Of a DNA stretch of 64,000 nt, positions 9,154 to 16,870 are shown one piece after another. The stretch is taken from positions 1 to 64,000 of the forward strand of contig JBGSNZ010000014.1 of NCBI GenBank assembly GCA_041739345.1, read 5' to 3'. A program made the position numbers and the translations under genes. The notes under the pieces are model-generated. The model had not been told where the DNA came from and searched no databases. It saw only the letters and a program-made list of their open reading frames with translations. Each line of letters starts with the position of its first letter. The first letter of the stretch is position 1. The DNA comes from DIGJ01 sp041739345 (lineage in GTDB: Bacteria > Bacillota > Clostridia > Lachnospirales > Lachnospiraceae).

Positions 9154-10176
9154 ATGGAACCATATTATTATAGTCAGATGAATAAACTACAGCAAAGAAT
9201 TTATCAAGTCATCAAGAGCGGGCTGGAGTCTCTTTCACAAAGCTTTGATGTTCAAAGAATTGAAGGAACAGAGCTGAGCGACATTTTTTACAAGTTAAGA
9301 TTGGATTGTCCAGAGATATTTTATGCTTTTACATTTCATTACTCCTTCTATGAAGATTCCACACTGGTAAAAATAAAGCCGGTTTATTTATTTGAAAAAA
9401 ACAAAATCAGAGAGCATCAGTTGGCAATGAGCACCAGGGTGGAGAAGCTTGCCCGCGTGGCAAAAGATAAAAATGATTGGGAAAAGGAGCAATATATTCA
9501 TGATTTTATCTGTGAAAATGTAACTTACGATAAGCTAAAGAAACAATATTCACATGAGATCCTAGGCCCATTGGGGCAGGGAGTTGGCGTCTGTGAAGGA
9601 ATCGCGAAATCTGTGAAGATTCTTTGTGATAAGCTTTCACTTCCTTGTATTATTGCTATTTCGGAAAATAATCCGGAGAAGCATATCAAATATCGTCATG
9701 CTTGGAACGTGATTCGAATCAATGGAGTATGGAATCATTTGGATGCCACTTTCGATAATTCATTAGGAAAAAAAGAAGTGAGATATGATTATTTTAATTT
9801 AGATGATAAGAGTATTTTCAAGGACCATGAGCCTGCTATATACAAAGTTCCGGCGTGCAACGACGGTGATCACTTCTACTATAAAGAGAAGAAACTTTCA
9901 TTTACCAAGCAGGAAGATGTAGCAAAGCGTTGCCGACAAGCAATCAAAAAAGGAAAAGTTCTAACCTTTCATTGGAGAGGTGGCTATCTCACCAAAGCTG
10001 TCTTGGAGGAATTACTGCAAATCATAGCTGAGGCCGCCAAGGAAAAGAGCAGGTACAGTCAAGTTTCTATAAACTGGGCACAGGCAGTAATTCGTGTGAA
10101 GTTCATTCAAGAGCAGGTGAAAGATTCGGTGAAGATAGAGGATGCCTACAAAGAGGAGAATGATGCAACCCCGTAA
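9154..10176 (+). CDS. transglutaminase-like cysteine protease fold protein
   Basis: The product has about 340 residues. The middle carries the transglutaminase-core triad: Cys in GVGVCEGIAKS, His in YRHAWNVI and Asp in NHLDATFDNS. No signal peptide or membrane helix is seen, so it is probably cytosolic. Start 9154 is preferred because GGAGAAGCGG precedes it at suitable spacing, whereas the upstream ATG at 9124 has none. Proteins of this fold act as peptidases, amidases or cross-linkers; the substrate here is unknown. The C-terminal 100 residues match nothing I know. Confidence 0.75.
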   Translation: MEPYYYSQMNKLQQRIYQVIKSGLESLSQSFDVQRIEGTELSDIFYKLRLDCPEIFYAFTFHYSFYEDSTLVKIKPVYLFEKNKIREHQLAMSTRVEKLARVAKDKNDWEKEQYIHDFICENVTYDKLKKQYSHEILGPLGQGVGVCEGIAKSVKILCDKLSLPCIIAISENNPEKHIKYRHAWNVIRINGVWNHLDATFDNSLGKKEVRYDYFNLDDKSIFKDHEPAIYKVPACNDGDHFYYKEKKLSFTKQEDVAKRCRQAIKKGKVLTFHWRGGYLTKAVLEELLQIIAEAAKEKSRYSQVSINWAQAVIRVKFIQEQVKDSVKIEDAYKEENDATP

Positions 10177-10279
10177 GAGATATAGATGGCTTCTTTAATT
10201 TCTGGAATATGGTGAAATAGTTTGCAGATACCATTATGTGATAAGTGATTTGTATGATTAGTTGAACAACGATTAAGTA

Positions 10280-10315
10280 ACCTCTCAGGACATTTTGTCT
10301 TGGGAGGTGTTTTTG
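10280..10315 (+). terminator. intrinsic terminator
   Basis: ACCTCTCAGGACA pairs (with G-U pairs) to TGTCTTGGGAGGT, followed by GTTTTTG. Its sequence closely resembles the terminator at 3743 and the hairpin at 18030. Confidence 0.7.
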
Positions 10316-10401
10316 TCTGTGGAATAAAAACAGCAATATCAATCAAAAAAAATAGTTAAAGCTATGCTATAATGAAGCTATCTTATTAAGGAGTGGCAGA
10401 T

Positions 10402-11304
10402 ATGAATTATTCTCATAGTATACAAAAAACTATTTCATATATTGAGACAAACCTTAGCAATAAGCTTTCTTTAGATGAGTTGGCCGATATTGCGGGATTT
10501 TCTAAATACCATTTTCTAAGAATATTTAAACAGGAGACTGGCAGCAGATTATTTGAGCATATTCAAAACCGTAGGATGGCTAGGGCTGCAAAACTATTAT
10601 TATTTACCCAACAGAATATACTTGATATTGCGCTAATGTATCGATTTGATTCACAGGAAGCTTTTACAAGGGCATTTAAAAAAGAGTATAATCTTTCACC
10701 GGGAAGATATCGTAAGGCAATGAGTAATTTAATTCATATTGAGGAGGATCCTGTCATGGGAAAAAACAATATAATTCCAGGATGGATTATAACGGGAACA
10801 GTACCGTGTGAATATAGTGTAGATTTTGATCGTGTTATTTTTTATAAAGGAACCCGGTCTGTTCGTATAAAAGGAGACAGTGATAATATTGATGATGGGG
10901 ACTATATGACTGTAATGCAGCAGTTTAAGGCATGTGATTATATAGGAAAAAGAATTCGTTTTTCTGCATTTATTAAAACTCAAAAAGTGGAAGAGTGGTG
11001 CGGCCTTTGGATGAGAATAAATGGTGCCACAGCTACTATAGTAAAATTTGATAATATGCAAAATCGTCCAATAAAAGGAACCAATGATTGGAATTATTAT
11101 TCCGTTGTTTTAGATATACCAGAGAGTAGTAATATTATTAATATTGGCGTTCTTCTTACTGGTAAAGGAACAATTTGGATGGATCATGCTAATTTTGAAA
11201 TGGTTGATAAGAGTGTTGAGACAACGGATGTAGATTTAAGCAGTGAACTGCCCCAAAAGCCTGTAAACCTTTCACTTGAAGAATCAAATATTGATGTTAA
11301 GTAG
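10402..11304 (+). CDS. AraC-family regulator with jelly-roll-like C-terminal domain
   Basis: The DNA-binding part is N-terminal: two HTH motifs over residues 1-105 (LDELADIAGFSKYHFLRIFK and the SQEAFTRAFKKEYNLSPGRYR signature). Residues from about 120 to 280 form a beta-rich domain with LWMRINGA, FDNMQNRPIKGTNDW and GKGTIWMDHANFE, a module I know from other Firmicute AraC proteins and carbohydrate-binding-like folds. Start at 10402 has AAGGAG eight bases upstream. A TATAAT lies at 10368. It is 20 bases from the presenilin-like gene, so the two are probably co-transcribed. Confidence 0.85.
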   Translation: MNYSHSIQKTISYIETNLSNKLSLDELADIAGFSKYHFLRIFKQETGSRLFEHIQNRRMARAAKLLLFTQQNILDIALMYRFDSQEAFTRAFKKEYNLSPGRYRKAMSNLIHIEEDPVMGKNNIIPGWIITGTVPCEYSVDFDRVIFYKGTRSVRIKGDSDNIDDGDYMTVMQQFKACDYIGKRIRFSAFIKTQKVEEWCGLWMRINGATATIVKFDNMQNRPIKGTNDWNYYSVVLDIPESSNIINIGVLLTGKGTIWMDHANFEMVDKSVETTDVDLSSELPQKPVNLSLEESNIDVK

Positions 11305-11324
11305 AAAATGAATGAGGTAGGGAA

Positions 11325-11981
11325 ATGAGTAAAACAGACAAAAAGAAATTAACATGGGAGTATGGATATATGCTAGGTATAACTGCTATAATCTGTATCC
11401 TGGCTTTCTTGCTAAATAAAATGGCGCTGCATGTTATTATCATAGTGTTTTTAGTGGACATTGCCGGAATTGTTGTACTTTGGTCGAGGCCACTCAGTAG
11501 AAAATTATTATATTTGCTTAATGTTTTGAATAGTTTGGCTGCCGCATCCTTAGCGTACCTGCTTGTTACAGTATTAATAAAATCTGTGGATAGCTTTTTA
11601 ACTGTGATTATAATAATTGTAGTAATGGATGTGTTTAGTTTCACAAAAGCAGGAAAAATCACACCGAATTCCAGATTAGTAAATAACAATAATACTTTAG
11701 CTCGTTTGTGTATATGTTTACCTGTAGCGGGTAAACCGGGACTTCAACCAATTATTGGAGTGGGAGATTTATATTTTTACAGTGCTATACTATCATTTTC
11801 TTTGCACAATTTTGGTGTGAATATTTGGAGCAAGATATTTCTTCTGATTCTTGTTGGCCAATTAGTAAATATCGCATTAATATCGATTATTAAAAATAAA
11901 ATTTGGTATAAAGGTTTTCCGGCAACATTATTTCCAGGTATATTTTATCTAATTGTTTTGTATATAATGATGAAAGGGTAG
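11325..11981 (+). CDS. presenilin-like GxGD intramembrane aspartyl protease
   Basis: The 218-residue protein has about seven membrane helices. It shows the three hallmarks of presenilin/signal-peptide-peptidase enzymes: Asp102 at the end of a helix (IVVMDVFS), the GxGD motif at 145-148 (GVGDLYFYSAIL, strikingly like the presenilin GLGDFIFYS) and a C-terminal FPATLFPG at the PAL position (198-204). Presenilins usually have nine helices, so this is a short form. The family cuts membrane proteins inside the bilayer. It follows an AraC regulator gene by 20 bases. Prepilin peptidase is the alternative, but lacks the PAL-like site. Confidence 0.75.
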   Translation: MSKTDKKKLTWEYGYMLGITAIICILAFLLNKMALHVIIIVFLVDIAGIVVLWSRPLSRKLLYLLNVLNSLAAASLAYLLVTVLIKSVDSFLTVIIIIVVMDVFSFTKAGKITPNSRLVNNNNTLARLCICLPVAGKPGLQPIIGVGDLYFYSAILSFSLHNFGVNIWSKIFLLILVGQLVNIALISIIKNKIWYKGFPATLFPGIFYLIVLYIMMKG

Positions 11982-12010
11982 TCAATAAAAATTGACTGCC
12001 CTTTTAATTT
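11976..12010 (+). terminator. intrinsic terminator overlapping stop codon
   Basis: GGGTAGTCAAT and ATTGACTGCCC pair around AAAA and lead into TTTTAATTTTT. The left arm includes the last codons of the presenilin-like gene. Confidence 0.75.
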
Positions 12011-12145
12011 TTGTAATTGGCTGAAATACGGTAATTTATGCAGATGGCTTGCCGGTCGAGTTCAAAAATAGGGGGGATTTATTGACAATGTAAAAGGCTG
12101 CGAGTAGTATAAACTGTGAAAACAAGGTACTGAAAGGGGAAAGAA

Positions 12146-13189
12146 ATGAATGACAAAAAGAAATTCGGAGAGTTTATTACACAAAAACGAAAATTGGCGG
12201 GGCTAACACAGAAAAGTTTTGCGGAAAAAATATTCGTTACAGAATCTGCGGTTTCCAAATGGGAGAGAGGAATTTCATTTCCTGATATTACATTAATAAG
12301 GGATATTTGTGAGACACTTGGGATTAATGAACATGAATTACTGACTGCCAGTGAAGATTTAGAAAGCAGAAATACGGAAAGACTTGCCAGAAGATATGTA
12401 AAAATGATAGAGAGATATAAATTCACTCTACTCTTTCTATATGGAATATCTTTGCCGATATGCTTGATCTGTAATCTAGCTATTATGCATACACTCTCTT
12501 GGTTTTTTATCGTACTGACTTCAGAATTGGTTGCATTTTCTTTAACACTTCTGCCTGTCTTATTAAAGAAGAATAGGGGGCTGATTACACTTGCAATCTT
12601 CTTCGTCACAACGATTTTGCTTTTGTTGACCTGTAATATCTATTCTCATGGGAACTGGTTTTTAGTGGCATTTGCTTCAACGATATTTGGAATGACAGTT
12701 GTCTTTCTTCCGTTTGTATTAGATAGAATTGGGCTTCCTGAGTTTGTATCAAACAACAAGGCTCTGGTATGCTTTATCGTGGATACGATATTACTTTTTT
12801 TATTGCTCCTCGTATGTGATCTATATACCAATGGAGGCTGGTTCTTCACTAGGGCAGTTCCGATTTCATTATTTAGTCTGATTGTGCCCTGGAGTATGAT
12901 GTTTATCATCAGATATACAGGAATGAATGGCTTTCTAAAGACCTCCGCCTGCATTGCTGTCATGGCAGCATTTACTTTTTTTGAGAATGGTATAATTAAT
13001 AAAATATTGGGAGAGGGAGCTTTAGCATTTGGTTTTCGGTTTGATTTTAGTAAGTGGAACAACGATTATGTCAGTGATAATATTAATATGATTATTTTCC
13101 TATGGCTTATACTCCTGTCTGTGATTTTTGCAATCGCAGGAATAGTAAAATCCTTGCGCAATGTTGGGGAAATCGAAAAGCAAGAGTAA
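12146..13189 (+). CDS. XRE-family HTH protein with multi-helix membrane domain
   Basis: Residues 8-65 form a Cro/cI-type HTH (FITQKRKLAGLTQKSFAEKI, SAVSKWERGISFPD). A membrane domain of about seven or eight helices follows (residues 90-340), ending RNVGEIEKQE. Membrane-tethered XRE proteins of this layout are common in clostridia and are thought to link envelope state to transcription, but their ligands are unknown. AAAGGGGA precedes the start. A TTGACA lies about 65 bases upstream of the start. Confidence 0.8.
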   Translation: MNDKKKFGEFITQKRKLAGLTQKSFAEKIFVTESAVSKWERGISFPDITLIRDICETLGINEHELLTASEDLESRNTERLARRYVKMIERYKFTLLFLYGISLPICLICNLAIMHTLSWFFIVLTSELVAFSLTLLPVLLKKNRGLITLAIFFVTTILLLLTCNIYSHGNWFLVAFASTIFGMTVVFLPFVLDRIGLPEFVSNNKALVCFIVDTILLFLLLLVCDLYTNGGWFFTRAVPISLFSLIVPWSMMFIIRYTGMNGFLKTSACIAVMAAFTFFENGIINKILGEGALAFGFRFDFSKWNNDYVSDNINMIIFLWLILLSVIFAIAGIVKSLRNVGEIEKQE

Positions 13190-13238
13190 TAGATAGAGAA
13201 ATGTATGGTAACAAAACAGAGGGAGGAGAGAAAGCTTT

Positions 13239-14654
13239 ATGTTGAGGAAGAATATTACATCTTTATTTGTAATAGTCTTGGCAGCAGTAATCACATTCAG
13301 CAATAAAACAAGTGCTTCTGCGGAGGAAGAAGATAGGGTATATGATGCAATTGATCAGTATTTACAACAAGAAGCCACAACGGCTCACATTCATGGAATG
13401 TCAGTTGTGATCGTTGATAAGGATAAAGTACTGTTTTCAAATACATATGGTGATTGCAATAGCATCGATGCTCCTTTCATTATTGGCTCAAATAGCAAAT
13501 CATTTACTGCGACTGCTATCATGCAGCTGGTTGAGCAGGATAAGATAGACTTGGATGAAACTATATCAAAGTATTTACCAAATGCCAGTGATGGAGATAA
13601 AATTACAGTCAGGCAATTGCTAAATCATACAAGTGGAATTAGTACTTATGATACGCAGGATAATTATAAAGTTTCAACTAAACAGGGAACATATGTCTAT
13701 GCCAATGCCAATTATGGCCTACTTGGCCAGATGATTGAAACAGTATTGGGAATGACCTATTGTGATTATGTGAAAACGCATATTTTTGAACCTTTGAAAA
13801 TGAACCATAGTTTTACTTCCTTGAAAGAAGCGAAGAATAATGGCTTGATAGGCGGATATAGGAATTACTTCGGGAGCATGATTTTGGAGGAGTTTCCTTA
13901 TCCTGATGTAGACAGTAAAGGTTGGCTGTCTATTCCTGCGGGATATATCATTTCCAGTGCCTCTGACATGAGTAAATACTTGCAGCTTTATATGAATGAC
14001 GGAGCAGGCATCCTACAACCGGAGAGCATTCAAACTATGTTCTATGACAATGTGAAAGTATCGGATGATAGATCATATGGGTTTGGATGGGGTGTGATGG
14101 ATAATTATCCGGAACCGGTTATCTCCCACGGTGGACTTGTCGAGAACTATATCACACATATGTTTATTCTTCCTGAAAGTGAAATTGCAGCAGTAATTCT
14201 AATCAATGACAATGACTATCTTGTAGCGAATGAAATGACTGGGACTATTTTGTACGGCGTATTAGCAATGCTTTTTGGAGAAGAACCAACTTATATTAAT
14301 GAATCATCGTATGTAATGAAGCATTTGATTCTTGATGGTTTATATCTAGCCATTGTGATTTTATGTATATTTCCGCTATTGTTATTCGGAAAATGGAAGA
14401 AACGGTTGAACAACATGAGTAAAGCTAAAGTTATCATAGGTTTTTCTTTATTTCACCTAATAATTCCAACATTATTATTACTTGTACCTAGAATACTTGG
14501 GACGCCTATGTCAGTGGTGAAAAGCTTTGTACCAGACTTCTATATTATTTTAGTTGGAAGTGCTTTTGTTGCATTTGGTACGGGAATATTAAAAATTGTA
14601 TATATATTAAAAAGTATTATTCGTGACCACATGATGCAACAGTTGGGGGAATGA
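13239..14654 (+). CDS. serine hydrolase, class C beta-lactamase/PBP-like, membrane anchored
   Basis: The 471-residue product begins with a signal peptide (to about residue 30, TSASAEEED). The catalytic domain carries the SxxK motif (GSNSKSFTATA), a YxN motif (YANANYGLLG) and an HxG motif (ISHGGLVEN), as in beta-lactamase-like (S12) hydrolases. About three helices at the C terminus (residues 365-465) anchor it in the membrane. Family members include D-alanyl-D-alanine carboxypeptidases, esterases and immunity-type proteins. GGGAGGAGAG precedes the ATG. The membrane XRE gene just upstream may regulate it. Confidence 0.85.
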   Translation: MLRKNITSLFVIVLAAVITFSNKTSASAEEEDRVYDAIDQYLQQEATTAHIHGMSVVIVDKDKVLFSNTYGDCNSIDAPFIIGSNSKSFTATAIMQLVEQDKIDLDETISKYLPNASDGDKITVRQLLNHTSGISTYDTQDNYKVSTKQGTYVYANANYGLLGQMIETVLGMTYCDYVKTHIFEPLKMNHSFTSLKEAKNNGLIGGYRNYFGSMILEEFPYPDVDSKGWLSIPAGYIISSASDMSKYLQLYMNDGAGILQPESIQTMFYDNVKVSDDRSYGFGWGVMDNYPEPVISHGGLVENYITHMFILPESEIAAVILINDNDYLVANEMTGTILYGVLAMLFGEEPTYINESSYVMKHLILDGLYLAIVILCIFPLLLFGKWKKRLNNMSKAKVIIGFSLFHLIIPTLLLLVPRILGTPMSVVKSFVPDFYIILVGSAFVAFGTGILKIVYILKSIIRDHMMQQLGE

Positions 14655-14713
14655 TTAGTTTTAAAGAAAGAATAGAGTCTTAAGGTGTTCTCATTTTTCG
14701 GAATGTAAAACAA

Positions 14714-14774
14714 ATTAGAAAGGATTTACTTAAATGTACATATTAAATGCCAAATAAGTAAATCCTTATCTAAT
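14714..14774. repeat. long inverted repeat after the hydrolase gene
   Basis: ATTAGA followed by AAGGATTTACTTA is repeated in inverted form at 14755-14774 with one bulge and a loop of about 22 bases. No T run follows on either side. It could fold into an mRNA 3' hairpin for the gene ending at 14654. Confidence 0.5.
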
Positions 14775-14787
14775 ATAAAACCTAATC

Positions 14788-14826
14788 GGCTTATAAGACT
14801 TTTAAAACAGTTAAGTCCTATAAGCC
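14788..14826 (-). terminator. terminator of the minus-strand small ORF
   Basis: GGCTTATAAGACTT (14788-14801) pairs with AAGTCCTATAAGCC (14813-14826) with one mismatch. On the minus strand it starts immediately after the stop of the 27-codon ORF and leads into GGTTTTATATT. The T tract is weak. Confidence 0.5.
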
Positions 14827-14910
14827 TTACGTGTCAATCGGCTCATCTCCAACAACATTGCCTTCGTTAGCCTCTGAGGATTGAATGATTTGGTTACTTT
14901 GATTTGTCAT
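14827..14910 (-). CDS. 27-aa peptide of unknown function
   Basis: A minus-strand ATG at 14908-14910 is preceded by a near-perfect AAGGAGGAAA ribosome binding site at ideal spacing. The 27-residue product starts MTNQSNQIIQSSEANEGN and ends DEPIDT. It is hydrophilic and acidic, with no Cys and no signal peptide. A hairpin follows directly. Strong initiation plus terminator argue that it is a real small gene. It lies downstream of the HMA-like and cold-shock genes on the same strand. I do not recognise the family. Confidence 0.5.
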   Translation of the reverse strand: MTNQSNQIIQSSEANEGNVVGDEPIDT

Positions 14911-14953
14911 CGTGGTTTCCTCCTTCATTCAGATTGGTTTTACATTTATAGTA

Positions 14954-14968
14954 TGTGTAGTATACACA
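14954..14968. promoter_or_regulatory. palindromic operator candidate
   Basis: TGTGTA-GTA-TACACA is a perfect 6-bp-arm palindrome. It lies between the 27-aa peptide gene and the HMA-like gene, 44 bases upstream of the peptide start on the minus strand, where a repressor site could control it. Confidence 0.35.
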
Positions 14969-14998
14969 GCTTTAATACATGAATTGACGGATTTTTAT

Positions 14999-15208
14999 TT
15001 ACAGGTTCTCTATTTTGCACCCAACATTTTCGATGCAAGATTTAATTGTACTTTCGTCCGTTGCTTCATTGTATCCGACTTCAATCGAATCTCTTCCTGC
15101 ATCAACATTAACCATAGAAATTCCATCTATTTTAGTTAATGCATTTTTTAGCTGAGTTTTAATCTCAGAATTTTGTAAGCCTGATATATTATAGTGGATT
15201 TTGTTCAT
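14999..15208 (-). CDS. HMA-like small protein lacking the CxxC metal site
   Basis: The 69-residue product (MNKIHYNISGLQNSEIKTQLK) has the beta-alpha-beta-beta-alpha-beta pattern of heavy-metal-associated domains: a GLQN turn, then GISMVNVDAGRDSIEVGYNE and a second helix ending VGCKIENL. The CxxC that binds Cu or Zn in this family is replaced (GLQNSE), so metal binding is doubtful. GGAGTAGC precedes the start. It follows the cold-shock gene by 23 bases on the same strand and is probably in its operon. Confidence 0.6.
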   Translation of the reverse strand: MNKIHYNISGLQNSEIKTQLKNALTKIDGISMVNVDAGRDSIEVGYNEATDESTIKSCIENVGCKIENL

Positions 15209-15231
15209 AAGCTACTCCTTAAGAATTTAAA

Positions 15232-15441
15232 TTATATTTTATTGACATTGTAAGCACATAAACCTTTATCATCTTGTCTGACGTCAAAATTGACAGACTC
15301 ACCCTCATGTAAATCTTTATTATGAGTTTTTTCTTTAACTTGTGAATGATGTACGAAAACATCCTGACCATCATTAGCTGAAATAAAGCCATAGCCTCTT
15401 TCGTTATCAAACCATTTAACTACACCAGTATAATTGGCCAT
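15232..15441 (-). CDS. cold-shock protein, CspA family
   Basis: The 69-residue OB-fold protein has the RNP1 and RNP2 motifs of Csp proteins (WFDNERGYGFISA and DVFVHHSQV). It binds single-stranded nucleic acid and melts RNA structure. The start at 15441 gives MANYTGVVKWF; AAGGAGG lies eight bases upstream. An in-frame upstream start would add eight residues not typical of the family. C-terminal residues (CAYNVNKI) include an unusual Cys. Confidence 0.95.
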   Translation of the reverse strand: MANYTGVVKWFDNERGYGFISANDGQDVFVHHSQVKEKTHNKDLHEGESVNFDVRQDDKGLCAYNVNKI

Positions 15442-15711
15442 GTTAAGAACCTCCTTGCAAATCATCTATAAATTTATTATTAATTCCAAAGATAGTATTA
15501 CCTTATATGTGGATATTAATGCAAAGTAAAATATAATAGAATTTCAGTAGAATTTGATCTATAATAGACTATAGCATACTTCTTTTGTGTCTTTCATGGT
15601 CTATTTGGTTAAGAAACAGTTTTAGAAGTAGCATATTAAACATATATTTTAAGGTGGAGAATTAGACTATAATCCAAAGGTAAATTTGTCTTTTAAGAGG
15701 AGAGTGTTCTT
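15442..15711. other. divergent intergenic region
   Basis: This stretch separates the minus-strand cold-shock gene from the plus-strand lipoprotein gene and should hold both promoters. It is very AT-rich. I could not pick a clear consensus promoter for either direction. Confidence 0.3.
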
Positions 15712-16185
15712 ATTAAAAAATCGATTATTCTATTATTTGTTACGCTATTTCTGTTTACGTTGATAGGCTGTTCTAATACTCAAACAAAACCAGAATCATT
15801 AGTAGGGTATATGGTGATAAAAGATAACACCGTATATTTTGATGAAGTTGAAATTGTTGAAATGGAAGATGAAGAAAGGGTAGCAGAGCTTGGTTTAAGT
15901 GATGCAGATATGCCAAGTGGTTATATAATTATTAATCAGGACCAAGGGGAAGTTACCTTTGATTTGACAGATGAAGTCGTATATACTTTTACCGATATGG
16001 AACTTTATTTTGTAACAGAGGCGGAAGGGAATAGACTGTATAATACAACAAAGAAAGATGAATTTATAAAACATTTAGGGCAGTTAAACACTTTTCCACT
16101 TTCCGATCAGAAGATACCATATTTTATTGAAGTGCAAGATGGCAAAATTATCAGTATCACGGAAAAATTTGAATTTACAATCTGA
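15712..16185 (+). CDS. lipoprotein of unknown function, probable AUU start
   Basis: The frame encodes a textbook lipoprotein signal: Lys-Lys, hydrophobic SIILLFVTLFLFTL, then lipobox LIGC followed by SNTQTKPES. Ribosome binding site GAGGAG (about 15697-15702) is 9 bases before ATT at 15712, and no ATG, GTG or TTG exists in frame between the site and the hydrophobic core. The first usual start (TTG, 15760) would delete the signal. So either initiation is at AUU or the start has mutated. The mature part (about 140 residues) is acidic and matches no family known to me. Confidence 0.65.
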   Translation: MKKSIILLFVTLFLFTLIGCSNTQTKPESLVGYMVIKDNTVYFDEVEIVEMEDEERVAELGLSDADMPSGYIIINQDQGEVTFDLTDEVVYTFTDMELYFVTEAEGNRLYNTTKKDEFIKHLGQLNTFPLSDQKIPYFIEVQDGKIISITEKFEFTI

Positions 16186-16270
16186 TTTTAGCAATGTAGT
16201 AATATTACGTCTGGGGTGTATAACGCATTTGCAACAACTAACACAACTAGCATATAACTAACAAAAAGAT

Positions 16271-16312
16271 AGGATGTTTTCAATTATGTAGGTAATTGAG
16301 GCATCCTTTTTT
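16271..16312 (+). terminator. intrinsic terminator
   Basis: AGGATG / CATCCT outer arms and CAATTA / TAATTG inner arms are followed by TTTTTT. It lies 85 bases after the lipoprotein gene. Confidence 0.75.
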
Positions 16313-16472
16313 GCTGGTTGCTAAGAGTTGACTATTTATAGAGTGGAAAATCTGAAAGAGGAGGTTTATCCGGAAAACAGATGAATGCCACTAATATTCT
16401 ATGTTATAATGGATTGGAGATTATTTGCGTTAGTCAGAATAACAATGAAAAGCAATATACTTGAGATTATTT

Positions 16473-16598
16473 ATGAACGGTGTAATAGAAAAATTTGAAG
16501 TTGGTGAGGTAATAGGAATGAACAAAAAGTTGAAAAGAATATTGATTGTATCGCAGCAAGGTAACAAATTTATTAGCACGATGCAGATAATTCTTTAA
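16473..16598 (+). CDS. possible 41-aa ORF or gene fragment
   Basis: ATG at 16473 opens a 41-codon frame. An inner ATG (16518) preceded by GGTGAGGTAATAGG gives MNKKLKRILIVSQQGNKF, which looks like the first residues of a longer protein cut short. No domain is recognisable. Treat it as a likely fragment. Confidence 0.2.
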   Translation: MNGVIEKFEVGEVIGMNKKLKRILIVSQQGNKFISTMQIIL

Positions 16599-16630
16599 TT
16601 GCATCTGGGGTAAATAAGATGGCATTTAAC

Positions 16631-16659
16631 TTGACAATAAAGTACCATAATCGTATAAT
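16631..16659 (+). promoter_or_regulatory. perfect sigma-A promoter
   Basis: TTGACA (16631-16636) and TATAAT (16654-16659) are both exact consensus with a 17-bp spacer. It drives the 45-aa membrane protein gene at 16709 and probably the methyltransferase that follows. Confidence 0.85.
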
Positions 16660-16708
16660 ACCGATATGGAACTAAAATCGAATCAAATAGTATGAAAGAA
16701 GGTTTATT

Positions 16709-16846
16709 ATGAAACATTGGAAGAAAGTCTTACTTATGACGATTTTAATAGCGATTGCTATATTTTGGATACTTATTGTAAGTGATATATCAGAATGGTG
16801 GCATTGGGAAGAATGGATGGAACATATTAGGAATAATCATCGGTAA
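16709..16846 (+). CDS. 45-aa single-pass membrane peptide
   Basis: ATG at 16709, with AGAAGG upstream, opens 45 codons: a basic start (MKHWKKV), one membrane helix (about residues 8-24), then a Trp/Glu/His-rich tail (SEWWHWEEWMEHI). It lies 50 bases after a perfect promoter and 24 bases before the methyltransferase start, so it is probably translated. No known family. It could be a regulatory small membrane protein or a partner of the next product. Confidence 0.55.
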   Translation: MKHWKKVLLMTILIAIAIFWILIVSDISEWWHWEEWMEHIRNNHR

Positions 16847-16870
16847 TTGTTAAGGTTAGGGGGCAGATTT

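Noticed and set aside
11325..11981. Prepilin peptidase (A24) as identity of the GxGD protein
   Set aside because: A24 enzymes also have GxGD, but lack the PAL-like C-terminal site, and the sequence around GxGD is closer to presenilins. Kept as an alternative only.
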